Positions 1 through 11,781 of a stretch of DNA of 51,454 nt are shown piece after piece. A program made the translations under genes and the position numbers. The DNA is taken from NCBI RefSeq assembly GCF_000003605.2, contig NW_003140813.1:390585-442038 (forward strand). Reading direction: 5' to 3'. The stretch comes from Saccoglossus kowalevskii. Its lineage: Eukaryota > Hemichordata > Enteropneusta > Harrimaniidae. Within the stretch, counting starts at the first letter, position 1; each line of letters starts with the position of its first letter. Under the pieces are notes generated by a model. The model saw only the letters and a list, made by a program, of their open reading frames with translations. It did not search any database and was not told the DNA's origin.

Positions 1-1589
1 TTCTTTATTTGCGGGCATTCTTGACTTTTGACTGCAGTTCTTTTTTATATTTTAGAGTAAATGTTTCTGATATGCTCTTAGGTTTCTTAATATCCGTCTG
101 AAATTCTGGACTGTGGTCATATTTTTCGATTAGGAGTCGTATATTTAAATAACTCACCGTGACTAATGTTTTGCATTATGAAGTATATTATTATGAAGGT
201 CAACACACTGTACTTTAGGTAAATATTTACCATCTCGTTATTTCATTATTTCGCTTTCCAGCATTTACAGGAAACGCTTCATTCTAGAAAATGCTATCGC
301 AAAACGGTTGGAAATAATAAATGTAACAGCAGAATACGTCCTAGCACAGTCACTCTACGAGGAGAGTGAATGTGGTCCTAGTAATAAACTAAGTGACTTC
401 TAAAGACTGAATGGTGTTTGCGAACTTCGTATTAGTTATAAACCGACGTTAGCTTCACGTTTAGGTCACACCATGGAAACAGCCAAAAACATGGTGCTTG
501 TTTTTGAGCGGAGCGGATCGCCAACCAGCCTACCGGCTTGTTGTAGTGTGTATGATATTTGATTTGCCATTTCTCCTTTATATAACACTGCAAATGTATA
601 TACTTTTATCTATTTTGTGTTTCTTACTAGTATTATGAATCAGCAATTTTGAACTAAGTAGACCACACTGTATATCTTAATGTTTTAAAATATGACGCAT
701 TTTGCCCCCTAAAATTACTTTAAAACAGTACTTTCTAGCAACATGGAATTATTATGACCATGAATATTATTTTATTTATAATTTATAAATTATAAATAAA
801 TATCAAAGGACAGTTAAAAATAACTTGACCAATCACAATCATTGGCGTTCACAAACAGGGAATATTTTTTTTTTATAAATTAAACGTTTGGTGTAGAACT
901 GTAGTGACGATACTACTTTAGTCCCCGTTTCAGTTGTAGCCTAAAAAAAGGGGAGTATTAATTTGAGCTCAGTCCATATGTCCTTCCAGCATTCCGTCCA
1001 GATGTCTGTGCTCGTCTTCAACATTTTCTCAGAAATTCTGCAGCAGTTATCAATGAAACTTGACAGGTTGATGAACAATAATCTGATCAAAGAACTCTGA
1101 TTCCCCTCCCCCAAATCTGACAGTCCTAAGTGGTATATTGATTATAGACTCACAAGTTTTGTCTTATGTATTTGATTCTATATTAATCAATAACAGAAAC
1201 ACAGTTGGTGCTTTGCATAGAAAATACAGAGCTGTTATAAACAAACCAAATACATTTAGGACAACTAAGACTAACAATTTATATTAAAAACATAGCAAAA
1301 CTATTGAAACCTTGTCCGCAAGGGAATAGTTGATACAACTGGTTAAGTTGAGACCAAGAATTGTCTAAATTCTTGAAATAGTGAAATTTTATAAAATGAT
1401 TTTCATTTCTTACTACCAAACATCACTCTAAGCTATACATTCGAGAAGGGATGTTGATTTTGTGTTCTGCTTCCATTGATTTTTAGTTTTCTCTAGCATA
1501 GTGGTTGATCATTATGTCCTTCAGATACATCTCTCTGAAATTCATTAATGAGTTCACTAAATCGATAGTTTCCAACTGTATTTTTACAT
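1..1589. other. AT-rich non-coding stretch
   Basis: I see no exon, RNA gene or recognisable mobile element here. The sequence is AT-rich with short poly(T) and poly(A) runs. No reading frame on either strand looks coding. Confidence 0.5.
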
Positions 1590-2100
1590 TTTTTTTTCAA
1601 TCTCGTAGCATTACACTTTTCCTCAAGTTGTACATTTTTTCTTGTTAATCTCTTTGCATTCTTCTCCTTCTCCAGCTGTTCTATATTTTTCTACTTGATC
1701 TCTTTGCATTTTTCTTTTTTTTCCAATTGTTCTATATTGTTTCTACTTAATCCGTTCGCATTACGCCTTTTCTCAAGTTGTATACATGTTTCTTCTTTAA
1801 TCTCATTGCAGCATTTTTCTTCTCTGATTGTTCAAAATTTTTCCTCTTTAATCTCATTTCATTTTTCCTTATCTAATTATTCTATATTTTTCCTCTTTAA
1901 TCTCATTACATTCTTCTCCTTATCTAATTATTCTATATTTTTCCTCTTTAATCTCATTGCATTCTTCTCCTTCTCTAGTTGTTTTACATTTTTCCTCTTT
2001 AATCTCATTGCATTTTTCTCCTTTTTCAATTGTTCTATATTTTCCCTACTTAATCTCTTTGAATATCTTTCCTTCTCCAGTTGTGAGATTTTTTTACTCT
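1590..2100 (-). repeat. Degenerate 51-bp tandem repeat, coiled-coil-like on the minus strand
   Basis: The plus strand is T/C-rich and repeats about every 51 bases; the core tttaatctcattgcattctt recurs roughly nine times. Because 51 is a multiple of three, the minus strand reads as 17-residue units of the type NAMRLKRKNIEQLEKEK, which are charged and coiled-coil-like. Stop codons and one-base shifts between units break that frame. After the last unit the minus frame stays open for about 25 residues, to a TAG near 1496. The 135-residue plus-strand frame here has no complexity beyond the repeat. It may be a decayed repeat-protein exon or a simple minisatellite. Confidence 0.6.
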
Positions 2101-2985
2101 GATTTATTTCATCAAGCTTAATTTACCTGTGTAATATTTTACTTAACATATATTGAAGAGATCTTTCACATCAGGAGATAAATCTTGTGACATGGTTCTA
2201 TGACTGTAGTTGGTGGATTCATAAAAATTACTATTTATTTTTATATATTATTACTGTTAACGTCATATTGTTCAAATATATCAAATATTATCACAAGAAA
2301 CTCATGGGCATTATTTTCAACAAAGGGATTAATTAATTCTGTACTTTTAATTTATTTTTGTAACCATGCTGCACTATTAAAACTGTTGTTACCCAAATAC
2401 ATCTGGATTATAAATAATTCTTATTCACATAACAAACAAGATAGTGTTTTATTTTTCTGCATTGATGGGTTTTTGATTTCGTAAGAATGTAGATTGCAAA
2501 TGCTGGAGTATGTATTAATAACATTTTGATAACATGAAAGTCCAAGGTTTTGTGAACCAGCACCATTTCCAAACATCCATCCAATCAGTACTTCAAATAT
2601 TCTTTTGATACAGATGAAACTGGTTTCATTAGTAATTACATTACAATTGAAGATACTTAACTTTGATTTGTTAGTCTGTCAAGTTTGTTCATTAATTGGT
2701 CCATAAAATTATCAACTTCATGTGTAACAACATCTAATTCTACATGATTACCTGACTGAGGAAATATTTCACTATTTTAACTTCAAGGTTTTGTTGTTGA
2801 GGCTATGAATCACATGCTCTTATTTCCTGCATGTATTTTATTTTTTGTTCGCGTTTTAGTCTAACACTCTTTCTTAATCCGAGGCTAATATAATTCTAAA
2901 TAATGATAATATTCGAATGACACTTATATATTTGTGCAAAGTTAACTCAATAGTCTGGGTATTAGCAAATACTGCTCAGTTAACA
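2101..2985. other. Non-coding stretch
   Basis: AT-rich sequence with no recognisable gene, repeat or RNA. A 94-residue plus-strand frame at 2200-2484 has biased composition and no recognisable domain, so I do not call it a gene. Confidence 0.45.
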
Positions 2986-2987
2986 AC

Positions 2988-3215
2988 TACTATATATGCC
3001 AACTTATAATATAAATATCTTATGTGACTTAGTAGGATGTAACTGATTGTACAGTAATAACTTATTGCACTGAAGAATACTGAATATGCTTTATAGCAAC
3101 TTATAGTATAATTATTTTATGTGAACTCTAGGATATAACTGATTGTACATGTACAGTAGCAACTTTACAAAACTTATTGCACTTAGTTCACTGAACAATG
3201 AGGACTAGTACTGAG
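2988..3215 (+). repeat. Tandem duplication of about 100 bp
   Basis: Two diverged copies lie head to tail. Each has a caacttata start, a tatgtga segment, a tagga(t)gtaactgattgtaca core and an acttattgcact end. The first covers about 2999-3075 and the second about 3098-3190. Confidence 0.6.
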
Positions 3216-3340
3216 TACAACTGCTTACAGTAGAATACTATCTTATAAAGTTTAACCACAGTCCCTCACGACTGTAGTTTAACAAGCCAAGTAAACTAAA
3301 AGAATGTACAAGCAGTCGTTGACAACTGAGCTTGGATATA

Positions 3341-3680
3341 AACCTTGACCAGATCTAATTACCATACAATGACTTCTCACAATGATCAAATGTTAACTAA
3401 AGTATAAATAGAAGGCATTTTCTAATAATGAACTCCAGATGGCTTTGACTATAATGAGATGGGAAAAACATACTCGGGTCACACAATGAAAATGAAATGA
3501 CACACGAAGTTGTACAAAGTTAACCCTATGCAGCGATTTGAGAAGATTACTGCTCACAGTATAAACCGACAAATGTGTTTGAAAATAAACAGATCTAATT
3601 ACCATACAGCGACTTCACACAAAGGTCAAATATTAACTAGAGTAAAAACAAAGGCATTTTTTCTATAATGAACTTAAGAT
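3341..3680 (+). repeat. Direct repeat pair about 240 bp apart
   Basis: The segment with agatctaattaccatac followed by gacttc, a caaa(t)g(t)taact core and aggcattttct occurs at about 3352-3425 and again at about 3591-3668. The two copies differ by scattered substitutions. No coding content. Confidence 0.6.
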
Positions 3681-3959
3681 GGCACTAGTTCCAATAAGAT
3701 GAAAATGTATACATAATGTCTTTTTGGGATGAGAGTTTTGGACGGAACTTGGCTCAGTGATTTGGAACTAATTACGAGATAACCGTCGCTATTCCGACTA
3801 CTCATTTTGACAGTTGGTATCCGTAGTTATTAATGTAGTGAACGATTAATCAAAAGATATGACGTATTCAGTACTTAGTGTGATTGGCTTTATGATTGAA
3901 GGTTACGCCTAGAGTCCTTTTACTGCTTTGTAATTGGTTAGAGTTTTGAAAATGAATAC

Positions 3960-4300
3960 AGTTGTTTTAGTTGGTCTTGGGGAGTACAGCAGAACAGACT
4001 CAGTCCTGGAGAGACTTGGGGCGAGCCTTGACGCAGTCTAAGAGAGTCTTGGTTCAGCCTTGCGATAGTCTTGGGGATTTTTCCCCAGGGCGCTGTGTCT
4101 GATAGAGTGCTCGATTGACCGACTAAGACGAGAGCTGAAACGGATTTCGTTGTGTGTGTCTTATTTGACTGTAAAGCTTAAGTGACTTTCCCGATCCCGC
4201 ACCTCAAGGGGACGTGACAGAGAGACGAGACGAGATTCCCTCCTGACAAGTGTGGAGAACCCCGGAGAGAAGAATTTTCCCCCTGATATTTCACACTTGC
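3960..4300. other. CpG-richer block of unknown nature
   Basis: This block is clearly richer in G+C and CpG than its surroundings and repeats a short agtcttggg/agacttggg motif about every 30 bases between 3970 and 4075. It could be a promoter-associated segment or part of a retrotransposon LTR. I see no paired LTR, primer-binding site or polyprotein frame, so the identity stays open. Confidence 0.3.
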
Positions 4301-4789
4301 ATCAAATTGTTGCTCGATGTTTGTACGCTGTAAAGATGAACATAAAATCAGGATTAGCAATTTGTGAACTATCAATATTGTTATATCTTTACACAGTAAA
4401 AGTAGCTCCAGGGCCTGCACACAATACTGTATTGGCCACTATCCGAATAATATCTAGTTTTGCCTTAACAATTAATCTTTCACAAATGAACAAATTGGCA
4501 CCTCTGGTCCGCTGCACAGTGAATAGATTTTGTTTTGATTCTATGAGGGAGAATCATACTATTCTATCCATTTTATTTGCAAAAACACCTGATAACCTGG
4601 TAACACCTGGTAACAATGTATTCGCTGATTGACTACTAGAATTTCGCATATGGTTCGGCAGTCGTTGCCAGTACGATAATTAAATGTGTTTATACAGTAA
4701 ATTTATGACTTTTGGTTTCAACTACACGTATTTAGTTTGCCAGGTGTAGGGTCCCACTAGTGGGCTGAATTTAAATTAAAAGAATTTAC

Positions 4790-5025
4790 CTTGTACGATC
4801 TTATAGCAGAGCTTGGGTGACCCGTTTTTTCAGCGATAACGTGTTCATCCACTTTACCCCTGTACAAATGTGTGGCTGCAGCTGCTCGCAAACTGATTGG
4901 TATAATATCCTGAAATTCCCGCATTTTCAGTCTTCCCATTGTCTTTGTAAGCAGGTGTGATTGAATACCAATAACTCGCTTTATTTTTCGGGCTGGCTGC
5001 AAATAGTACGCTTGTTCTGGTAGAT
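4790..5025 (-). CDS. Exon encoding the C-terminal half of a Crypton-type tyrosine recombinase domain
   Basis: Read on the minus strand, this 236-base segment encodes about 78 residues matching the end of the Crypton/DUF3504-type tyrosine recombinase domain. That domain is found in Crypton transposons and in domesticated proteins such as ZMYM2 and QRICH1. In order: an AYYLQP element near the start, SLRAAAATHLY (arginine box), VDEHVIAEKTGH (GH box) and AIRSYK with the tyrosine. The histidine usually two residues before SLR is isoleucine here (IPISLR), so catalysis may be lost. The tyrosine codon is followed by AAG and then a good donor, gtaaat, at 4789-4784. A CAG acceptor ends at 5026, and an alternative TTTAG acceptor would start the exon at 5033. 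The frame stays open past the donor to about 4757, so read-through is also possible. The rest of the recombinase was not found; the exon may be a domesticated gene fragment or a Crypton remnant. Confidence 0.6.
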
Positions 5026-5139
5026 CTGGTGGACTAAATAAGGTAAAATGTTATTTAAACGAAATTATTGCACCATTAACACAAGTATATATCAGAAGGA
5101 GGCATGTGTTCATTACGAGTGGAATGAATGTTGACAAAC

Positions 5140-5389
5140 CTGAAGGAAGTACAGTTTCTATCGAAGTTGCCATTTCCACATTTTCTACCAATAATTTTCC
5201 GAAATCCCGAATTAGCCAGTCATTGTCATCTGTATCAACGTGTTCTTTAATTTCGGTCTCATTTCGGAAGGTATTTGCGGTAATGAAAACGCCATCAACA
5301 GCACTATCATAAAACATGATGCTTACAGTTTGAAGGCAATCTGACAAATAAAGCGGGTCTGAAAATAGTATCGGAAACAGTGTGTCCAC
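5140..5389 (-). CDS. Candidate exon upstream of the recombinase exon, unknown domain
   Basis: The minus frame is open from 5458 to 5051. The inner part 5389-5140 is bounded by a tgcacag acceptor and a CAG/gtttgt donor. It encodes about 83 residues of balanced, acidic composition (for example VDTDDNDWLIRDFGKLLVE) that I do not recognise. Joining the donor at 5140 to the CAG acceptor before 5025 keeps the frame across a 114-base intron and gives ...VLPSDLPEQAYYLQP. The upstream residues do not resemble the expected middle part of a Crypton recombinase, so the join is a hypothesis. Confidence 0.3.
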
Positions 5390-5614
5390 CTGTGCATCAC
5401 ACGTGACTACATGCAGCCAATGAGATATGTCATATACAGGTGTCCGTGTTAAAACCAATCATTGGCTGACAACAACGCATTGCGTGTGGCGTGATTGGTC
5501 AGTACCTTTTGCAGGTGTTATCAAATCGTGTTGTAAGCCGGATAATGTACTCGTGTCGTGCAATCGTTCAGATATTGAACTTCACGAGGGCCTTCATCCT
5601 ATACTTACAACATA

Positions 5615-5716
5615 GACATGCAATAGGTTGGCATTGTCTTGACATTTTCGTATTGTCTTTGCATTAGGTTCGCATTGTCTTGACATTGTTATATTGTCTT
5701 TGTATTAGGTGGGCAC
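5615..5716 (+). repeat. Short imperfect repeat of gcattgtcttgacatt
   Basis: The motif gcattgtcttgacatt followed by ttgtctttg(c/t)attaggt occurs twice in about 100 bases. It looks like a small local duplication. Confidence 0.6.
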
Positions 5717-7735
5717 TTTGCATTTTGATTTTTTTTTTAAATTTCATATAGAAATTAAAGTAATTTTGGCACTGATCTCACCCCATATAAATATGTTCGT
5801 TATGAAAACAACTTTTAATAAACTCTTCAAAAAAACTCCGACCTGAAAATTGATATCGTTAATAGGAGAACCAGATTCCGAACCAGTCATCGGATTTCAG
5901 AAGAGTGAGAGATGTCGAGTATATGTTTTAAATAAATTAATTCGAATTTTGCTTGTGATATGGAAATCAATCCGTCGCTCTAATAGGAAATTACATACTT
6001 GCTAATTGTTTTGCAATTTCATTGTCTAAACATTTCTGAATTTGTTCGATGATTGGTCGAATGGCGACTTCACACCTTTTTCTTGCAACTTGATCTGCGT
6101 AATAGGTTAGAGAATACGAATCCGGTCAATGATTTGCAGCCAAGCAATTATTAGTGAATAAAAGTTAGGCGTCAAACTCGATTTTAACAAGCATGACAAA
6201 CATCGACGGAGACGCGGGATCGCGGAGAGTTCTGTGGCTATAGATGACAGCACTTCGACAACTTCATCGATCATACAAGTGATTGTGCAATACTTCGTTC
6301 ATCACGACGACCAGCTACGCCAGAAAGGACATATTTCGCATATAACTCAACCCTATACGATAAAATTGACAATACGTGTTCTTTGTGGTCTACTCTTCCA
6401 CGAACAAGTACATAATTGTCAATTGTCATAATTCAATAAGAAATGTGCCTTATGTCATCGTTCCCCGGGGACGGTGCTTATATACATTATCGGTAATGCA
6501 CGCTGACCGGTAAGTTTCCCTGCACGTCACCAGAGGTATTTGTGTATACAAATGAGAAGCCTCGTTTTAAAATACACGAGAACAAAATTGGCGTTGCGAC
6601 TTCCAACAACAGATAATTTGAATATAATTGCAATTTGTATGAGATATACGGTGGGCGAAAGTTTCGGCCATCATTTCCACCCAGAAGTAGTTGGTTGATT
6701 ATCTCGCTATATTTTTTCATGGCACCACTAATGCTCCATTTGATGACCAAACCACACGGAGAAAAATTGCATCACTTTTAACAACAAGAATGACATTTAG
6801 CAAAACTAGCTTCCAGTCAAATAACGTTCTGAATCACTTAAAATTGAGCTATAGAGTTTAGGGACAGGTTCCTTGCTTTTCGAGGCCAATGGAGTAGGAA
6901 AAACATTCTTAGCAGTTTTCGCAGTTAATTAGTTGTATAATCCTATTAGTGTGAGCTCTTGGCACCAATGTTACCAGTAGACAAGACAAGATGAACCTAG
7001 TTCAGTGTAAAAAAAGTAAAATAATTTAATTGTAGTGTTAAGGACTTTATTTCACTAACGTCTACTGATCAGCAAATTGAAAGTTGTTGGCCACATGGCA
7101 TTTGACTTCCAAAACGGGATTTATGTATGGCAAATACAATTGTGCCTGATACATGTAATACTAGGATACAAATCAGTTATTCCGTGAGGGTGAAATAAAC
7201 TTAGACTTTTACGTAGAATTACACTATTTTGTTTAGCTTTCACAATCTAAGGAACTATTTTATCGAGGTGAGTGTATATATATATTTCTTGAAGATATAA
7301 TTTTGCTTTAAGATATTAATTGTGTGCCAATATGACACTAACAATTTTTGACCTCTGCCCCTGTAAATTATTATTATATTTAAATTGATCAAATCACGGA
7401 TAGTTTCAAGTTTATATAAGATTGAAGTATTCAATTGGAACCTAATAAAGTTTAATTAAAATTGTGATGGACAAGTTGAAAGGATCGCAAAAAGAAGTAA
7501 CAGACTTGTCTAATTCAACTGGTTGGTAATGATAGTTATTACAACTATTCTGAAAGAACACATGTACCAGACAAGAATTGTGCAGTACTGGTAAACCTGA
7601 AAGAAAGACAGGTATGGTGCTACTGCGAAAGGTAGGAGATGATGACATCACTAAGAAAGGGTGCAACCAGTCTGTTCTGTGAACTAAGGCATAAGTGTAC
7701 GTAGGGAAATTTATACCCACTAACATTAACGATCG
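5717..7735. other. Non-coding stretch with a small CpG-richer patch
   Basis: I find no supported gene. A patch near 6180-6440 has more CpG than its neighbours. An 87-residue minus frame (6750-6487) and a 94-residue minus frame (7726-7442) have no recognisable domain, family match or convincing splice context. Confidence 0.4.
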
Positions 7736-7759
7736 TAGATATTTATGGCAACTCCCCGC

Positions 7760-8425
7760 TTACACAGAAATTTGTGTGTGTTTATGCGTGTCTGTCTGTT
7801 CCACTGATATCTCAAGAACCATACATTGGTTTTCAATGAAACTTAGTGCATAGATGCTCTGGTCCAATGCGCAGATTTGATTAGGTTTTGGTAAAAATCC
7901 ATGCATATTAATTATCTGATTTGCATGATAATTAGCCAATTATTAGCTTTTCCACTGATATCTGAAGAACTAGCCATTGGATGCTGATGAAACTTGGTAC
8001 ATAGATGCTCTGAACTAATGCGCAGATTTGATTAGATTTTGGTGGAAATCCGTGCATAATAATTACCTAATTTGCATAATTAGTTATTTTTCAGCTTTTC
8101 CACTAATATCTCAACTACCGGGTACTAATAATCACATTTCAATGAAACTTTGTACACAGATACTGTAGGACTATGCAAAGATCTATTGTTTTGGAGTAAA
8201 TATTTGGGTTAAAATCTGTTCATATTATTTCCATAATTACAATGTAGCATAATAATTTATATTTTTTTGGTTCTAATCACAGTTCAATGAAACTTGGTAC
8301 ATAGATGGTCAGTAACATTGCGCATACATTCTTAATTATATACTCAAATCTGTTCATACTGATTACCTGATTTGCATAATTAGCTTTTCCATCAATATCT
8401 CAAGTAGAAGTAATTCTGAATGTGT
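7760..8425 (+). repeat. Interspersed repeat family B, multi-module copy
   Basis: A module of roughly 190 bases recurs about three times: ttccactgatatctcaagaa, then caatgaaacttggtacatag, gatgctctg, gcgcagatttgattag, and a tail of tgcataattag(c)t type. The block starts next to a tgtctgtctgt stretch. Inverted, diverged copies appear near 46360-46700 and 48960-49190. No protein is encoded, so this is probably a non-autonomous mobile element. Confidence 0.65.
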
Positions 8426-11400
8426 CTCCAATACTCTCAGCATACGGGAGTTTTTTCTAAGCTTTCTTTGATTCCAACTGGCTTTTTTGAAGAAAAATTA
8501 GCAGTAACCAAACTAGTTTTTAAAATATAACTTACAATTCAAAATGAAAACTATAGTGAAGATTAACAGTTCAGAGGAAATCAGTCATTGCTTCCATGGA
8601 CTCCATGTGATCATGTTAGAAGCTGCTTACAACATACTAGTAACCCAATCTTTCCAGTATTACCTCAGAAAGTTAACCTGCATAAGAATACATCATTGTA
8701 CAACTTATATTGTATTTATTCTATTTGTAGTACCGTACTTCCCGATATGTAAAATTATGTTTTAGTGACCTAGTATGCAACATGTTTATATGTTCTTTTG
8801 TTGAACATACTCTTCTAATAGAGTAAATACATGCAATATACGTTTAGAAAGAGACACAATACCCACCAAATGTAAATCCCATGCACTAATTTACTGTAAA
8901 TTTTATTTATTGCATTCACTACAACTTACGTCCATAATATTCAATACAATTTAATTTAGTTTAATTTGTGTATGTTATATTAAATAGTATCTTCAGCCTA
9001 AGCAAAACAAGTACAATCAGTTGGGGCTATACACTTCTGTGATCAAGGTGAGACAGGATTAAGTGAACTATATTGACATATCATGCATTCCAAGTAAATA
9101 TTCAATTCAAATACGTCAAATCTGTGGTCATCCATTAAGCCTTGTCTAAAATCAGCTACTATTGTTGTGAACCCTGACCAATAGGCGCTCCCAGCAAATA
9201 TTAACTCGAGCAAGATTTGCAGTTTTGAATTCTCTTCACGAATGAAACTCCCTACAGGTGGTGACGAAAAAAACAAAGCACAATGATTCAGATCTGTGTA
9301 GACTAGTAATAAACTTTGTTTTTACGGACCCTTTTACAGTTCTTGGTTAAAGTTCCATTTTTAGCATTTCGAAAAGTCCATGTTCCAAAAGAAAAAAAAC
9401 CTAGAAAATTGTGTCACTGAAAATAGTTTTATTTTAAGATTGTCACAGTGACTTTTGTCTGGGTGAATGAATGTCCACATGTTTATGAAATTTTTTAGCG
9501 AGAATCGGTTTTGAGCATTTCACAAAATAGTTCAGTATAAAATACAGAAAGACCCATTTGCCATGCATGGCAATGTTTGTAAGGATGAGTACACTGTATT
9601 TCCTCTATTACAGACATATATCTAAGTACACACACAGTAAAGTGCTGTTACGACTGTGATTCAACAACTTTTCACATCAAAAAATTGTAAAAAAAAAAGT
9701 TAATTTGTACATGTAATCAACAATAAATTGTGCGCTGAAACATTACATGCCCATTAAAAAACACACTTGCAATATAGAGGAAACACAGTGCATATTTCAC
9801 TATATATTATGCCTCAAAACCATGTTACCTAAAGCCTACACAATATTAACTAGAATAACCTACTTCGACACAAGCTGTGTTTTAAACACCATTTTCTTTC
9901 AAATCTGTCAACCCATATAATACTCTAGATCTATCTGTCTATAGTTTGCACATAATGATATTTGGTTCATGTGATTTCATTTGGTTTTACAAAGGTCATT
10001 TCGACTTATCGGTAGTATTTCGTGGATTGAGAAAAATAAGAAAACAGCTAATGCTATTCTATTCGCAAAAGCGAACATGTATGAACACAGCCTTTAAACC
10101 ATCAATTGTAACATCATTTACAGCATTTTCGGTTCAATTTTTCCTACTACCTGAGAATTAGTGGAAGAGGTTTTACTAAATATCGCCATAGAGGGCATAC
10201 TTTTAATATCGCTACTGGTAGATTCCGCTTAGCATTTTCTTCTGTTTCATTGAAAAAATACTTAGAAAGTTCAAGGTAACTAACTAATTTTGGGCATTAA
10301 CTTGTCTCCTTCACAAACAGAAAACAGTTTCCATGGAAACAAAGCATTGTACAAATGTGCACACCAATATAATTATAATCCCCACACTTTTAAAATTTGA
10401 AATTGAATATAATTTTTTTTTTTATGAAAGGTGTCCCATTGAGGATTAATCATTATCAGTGATAAAACCCTCAATCACCACAGTCCAACGAGGACAAATG
10501 ATATTTCTTGCAGGGAAAGTTTATAAAGAGATTAGAGAGGGGTCTAGTTGGCATAATAGGTTTTGGGTCATTCACAATTAAAAACAAAACTAATGTACTT
10601 TGGACAACTAATAAAAATAAGCGACATTAGGTTACATTTACATTGCAGTAGAGACAGTAAATCATTTCCACCTGCTTTACACATTGTTAAAGAAAACAGC
10701 TAGAGAGCCCTGAAAGACCCCTTTGCATACCTGAAAAATGTAATATGGCTGCTTCAAAGCGAGAGGGCAGTCACCTGCGCACGTGCGGTAATTGGGTCCC
10801 AAGCGACTATAACAACACACACTAAAATGCAAAGGCTCATGGGTAAACACTTGTTTGTAAACAATGACACGCTATGGCCATCTGACGCATGCGCAGGTGA
10901 TGACTCCCCCGCTTTAACTGACAGAAAAAGACTAGTAACAGCGCATAGATAGCCATAAATAAAACTGAGACGATCCAAAATGACTATTATGGAATGAGAA
11001 ACTTGCACAGTATAAATTAAAACTGAAAAAAAAAAGTGAAAAACAAAATAAGTTGTGGTAAATATACCTAAGCTTAACTCAAATCACTTGATGATGCGTT
11101 TTGAGTAACATCACATAAAATAAATTGGTCCACAGAAAGCAGAGAAAATCAACCTGCGGAATGGTGTAAAATACAATGTTCATATTAAATAGGTACATAC
11201 TAAGCTCTGCAATAAAAAATACATTTATATATTTAAAGCTCAAAATGAACTGGAAGCAAGCTGCGCCAGTCAACTAGTATACAAAATACGGAAGCATGTG
11301 ATGTCAGAAAAAAAATGTAAATTTTATCATCACGGTAACATAATACACACGTGTACATTACATAAAGTTTTCAGTAAAAACCAAGGTGGTACGTGTCCAT

Positions 11401-11601
11401 CTGATGTTGCTATGGAAACCACAATAATCTGCTAAAAAAATTGTGGCCAGCACAATGTTCTTGCCTCCAGAGGGCAGCATTTGCCTCTAGCTGGCCTCCT
11501 TCATACAAGGGCTAGCCTACGGCCATAGGAGCTTCTTATACTATATTGCAACATTTTTATATTTAGAATTTCAACCCTTTAAAATAAGAGTCGCTTAACA
11601 G
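8426..11601. other. Non-coding stretch 3' of the TMCC gene
   Basis: No supported gene. Reading frames of 71-84 residues at 8544-8765 (+), 9276-9043 (-), 9946-10161 (+) and 11008-10754 (-) have no recognisable domains. Part of this stretch nearest 11.6 kb may be TMCC 3' untranslated sequence. Confidence 0.4.
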
Positions 11602-11607
11602 TTTATT
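11602..11607 (-). promoter_or_regulatory. Candidate polyadenylation signal of TMCC
   Basis: The minus strand reads AATAAA 47 bases after the stop codon at 11655. The signal is canonical, but a 3' UTR this short would be unusual, and other AATAAA-like hexamers lie further downstream. Confidence 0.25.
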
Positions 11608-11654
11608 TTCAGCCATACATTTTGCTCAAATAAGCATATTATTTGAGTGCTTTG

Positions 11655-11781
11655 TCATAGCTCTGGTAAAATATGTCCATAATCCCGTCGAAAAGTCTGA
11701 ACGGTGCTCTGTATTGTGTCCCAATTCCTTAAAACGATCGTCACGCTGACTACAAACATTGTTGTACTCGCTATTCTCATC
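11655..11781 (-). CDS. TMCC: TMCC exon 15: second hydrophobic segment, C-terminus and stop
   Basis: The acceptor is ttgtccag. With the carried CG it encodes Arg, then [41 protein letters not shown] and TGA. The TRxRxxSTxxFVVxxxxxLxxWD pattern matches the TMCC C-terminus, which forms the second half of the ER membrane hairpin. The last 15 residues differ from vertebrate forms. Confidence 0.93.

Noticed and set aside
4252-4632. 126-residue plus-strand frame
   Set aside because: No recognisable domain, no conserved pattern and poor coding-like composition; it is probably a chance frame in a CpG-richer block.
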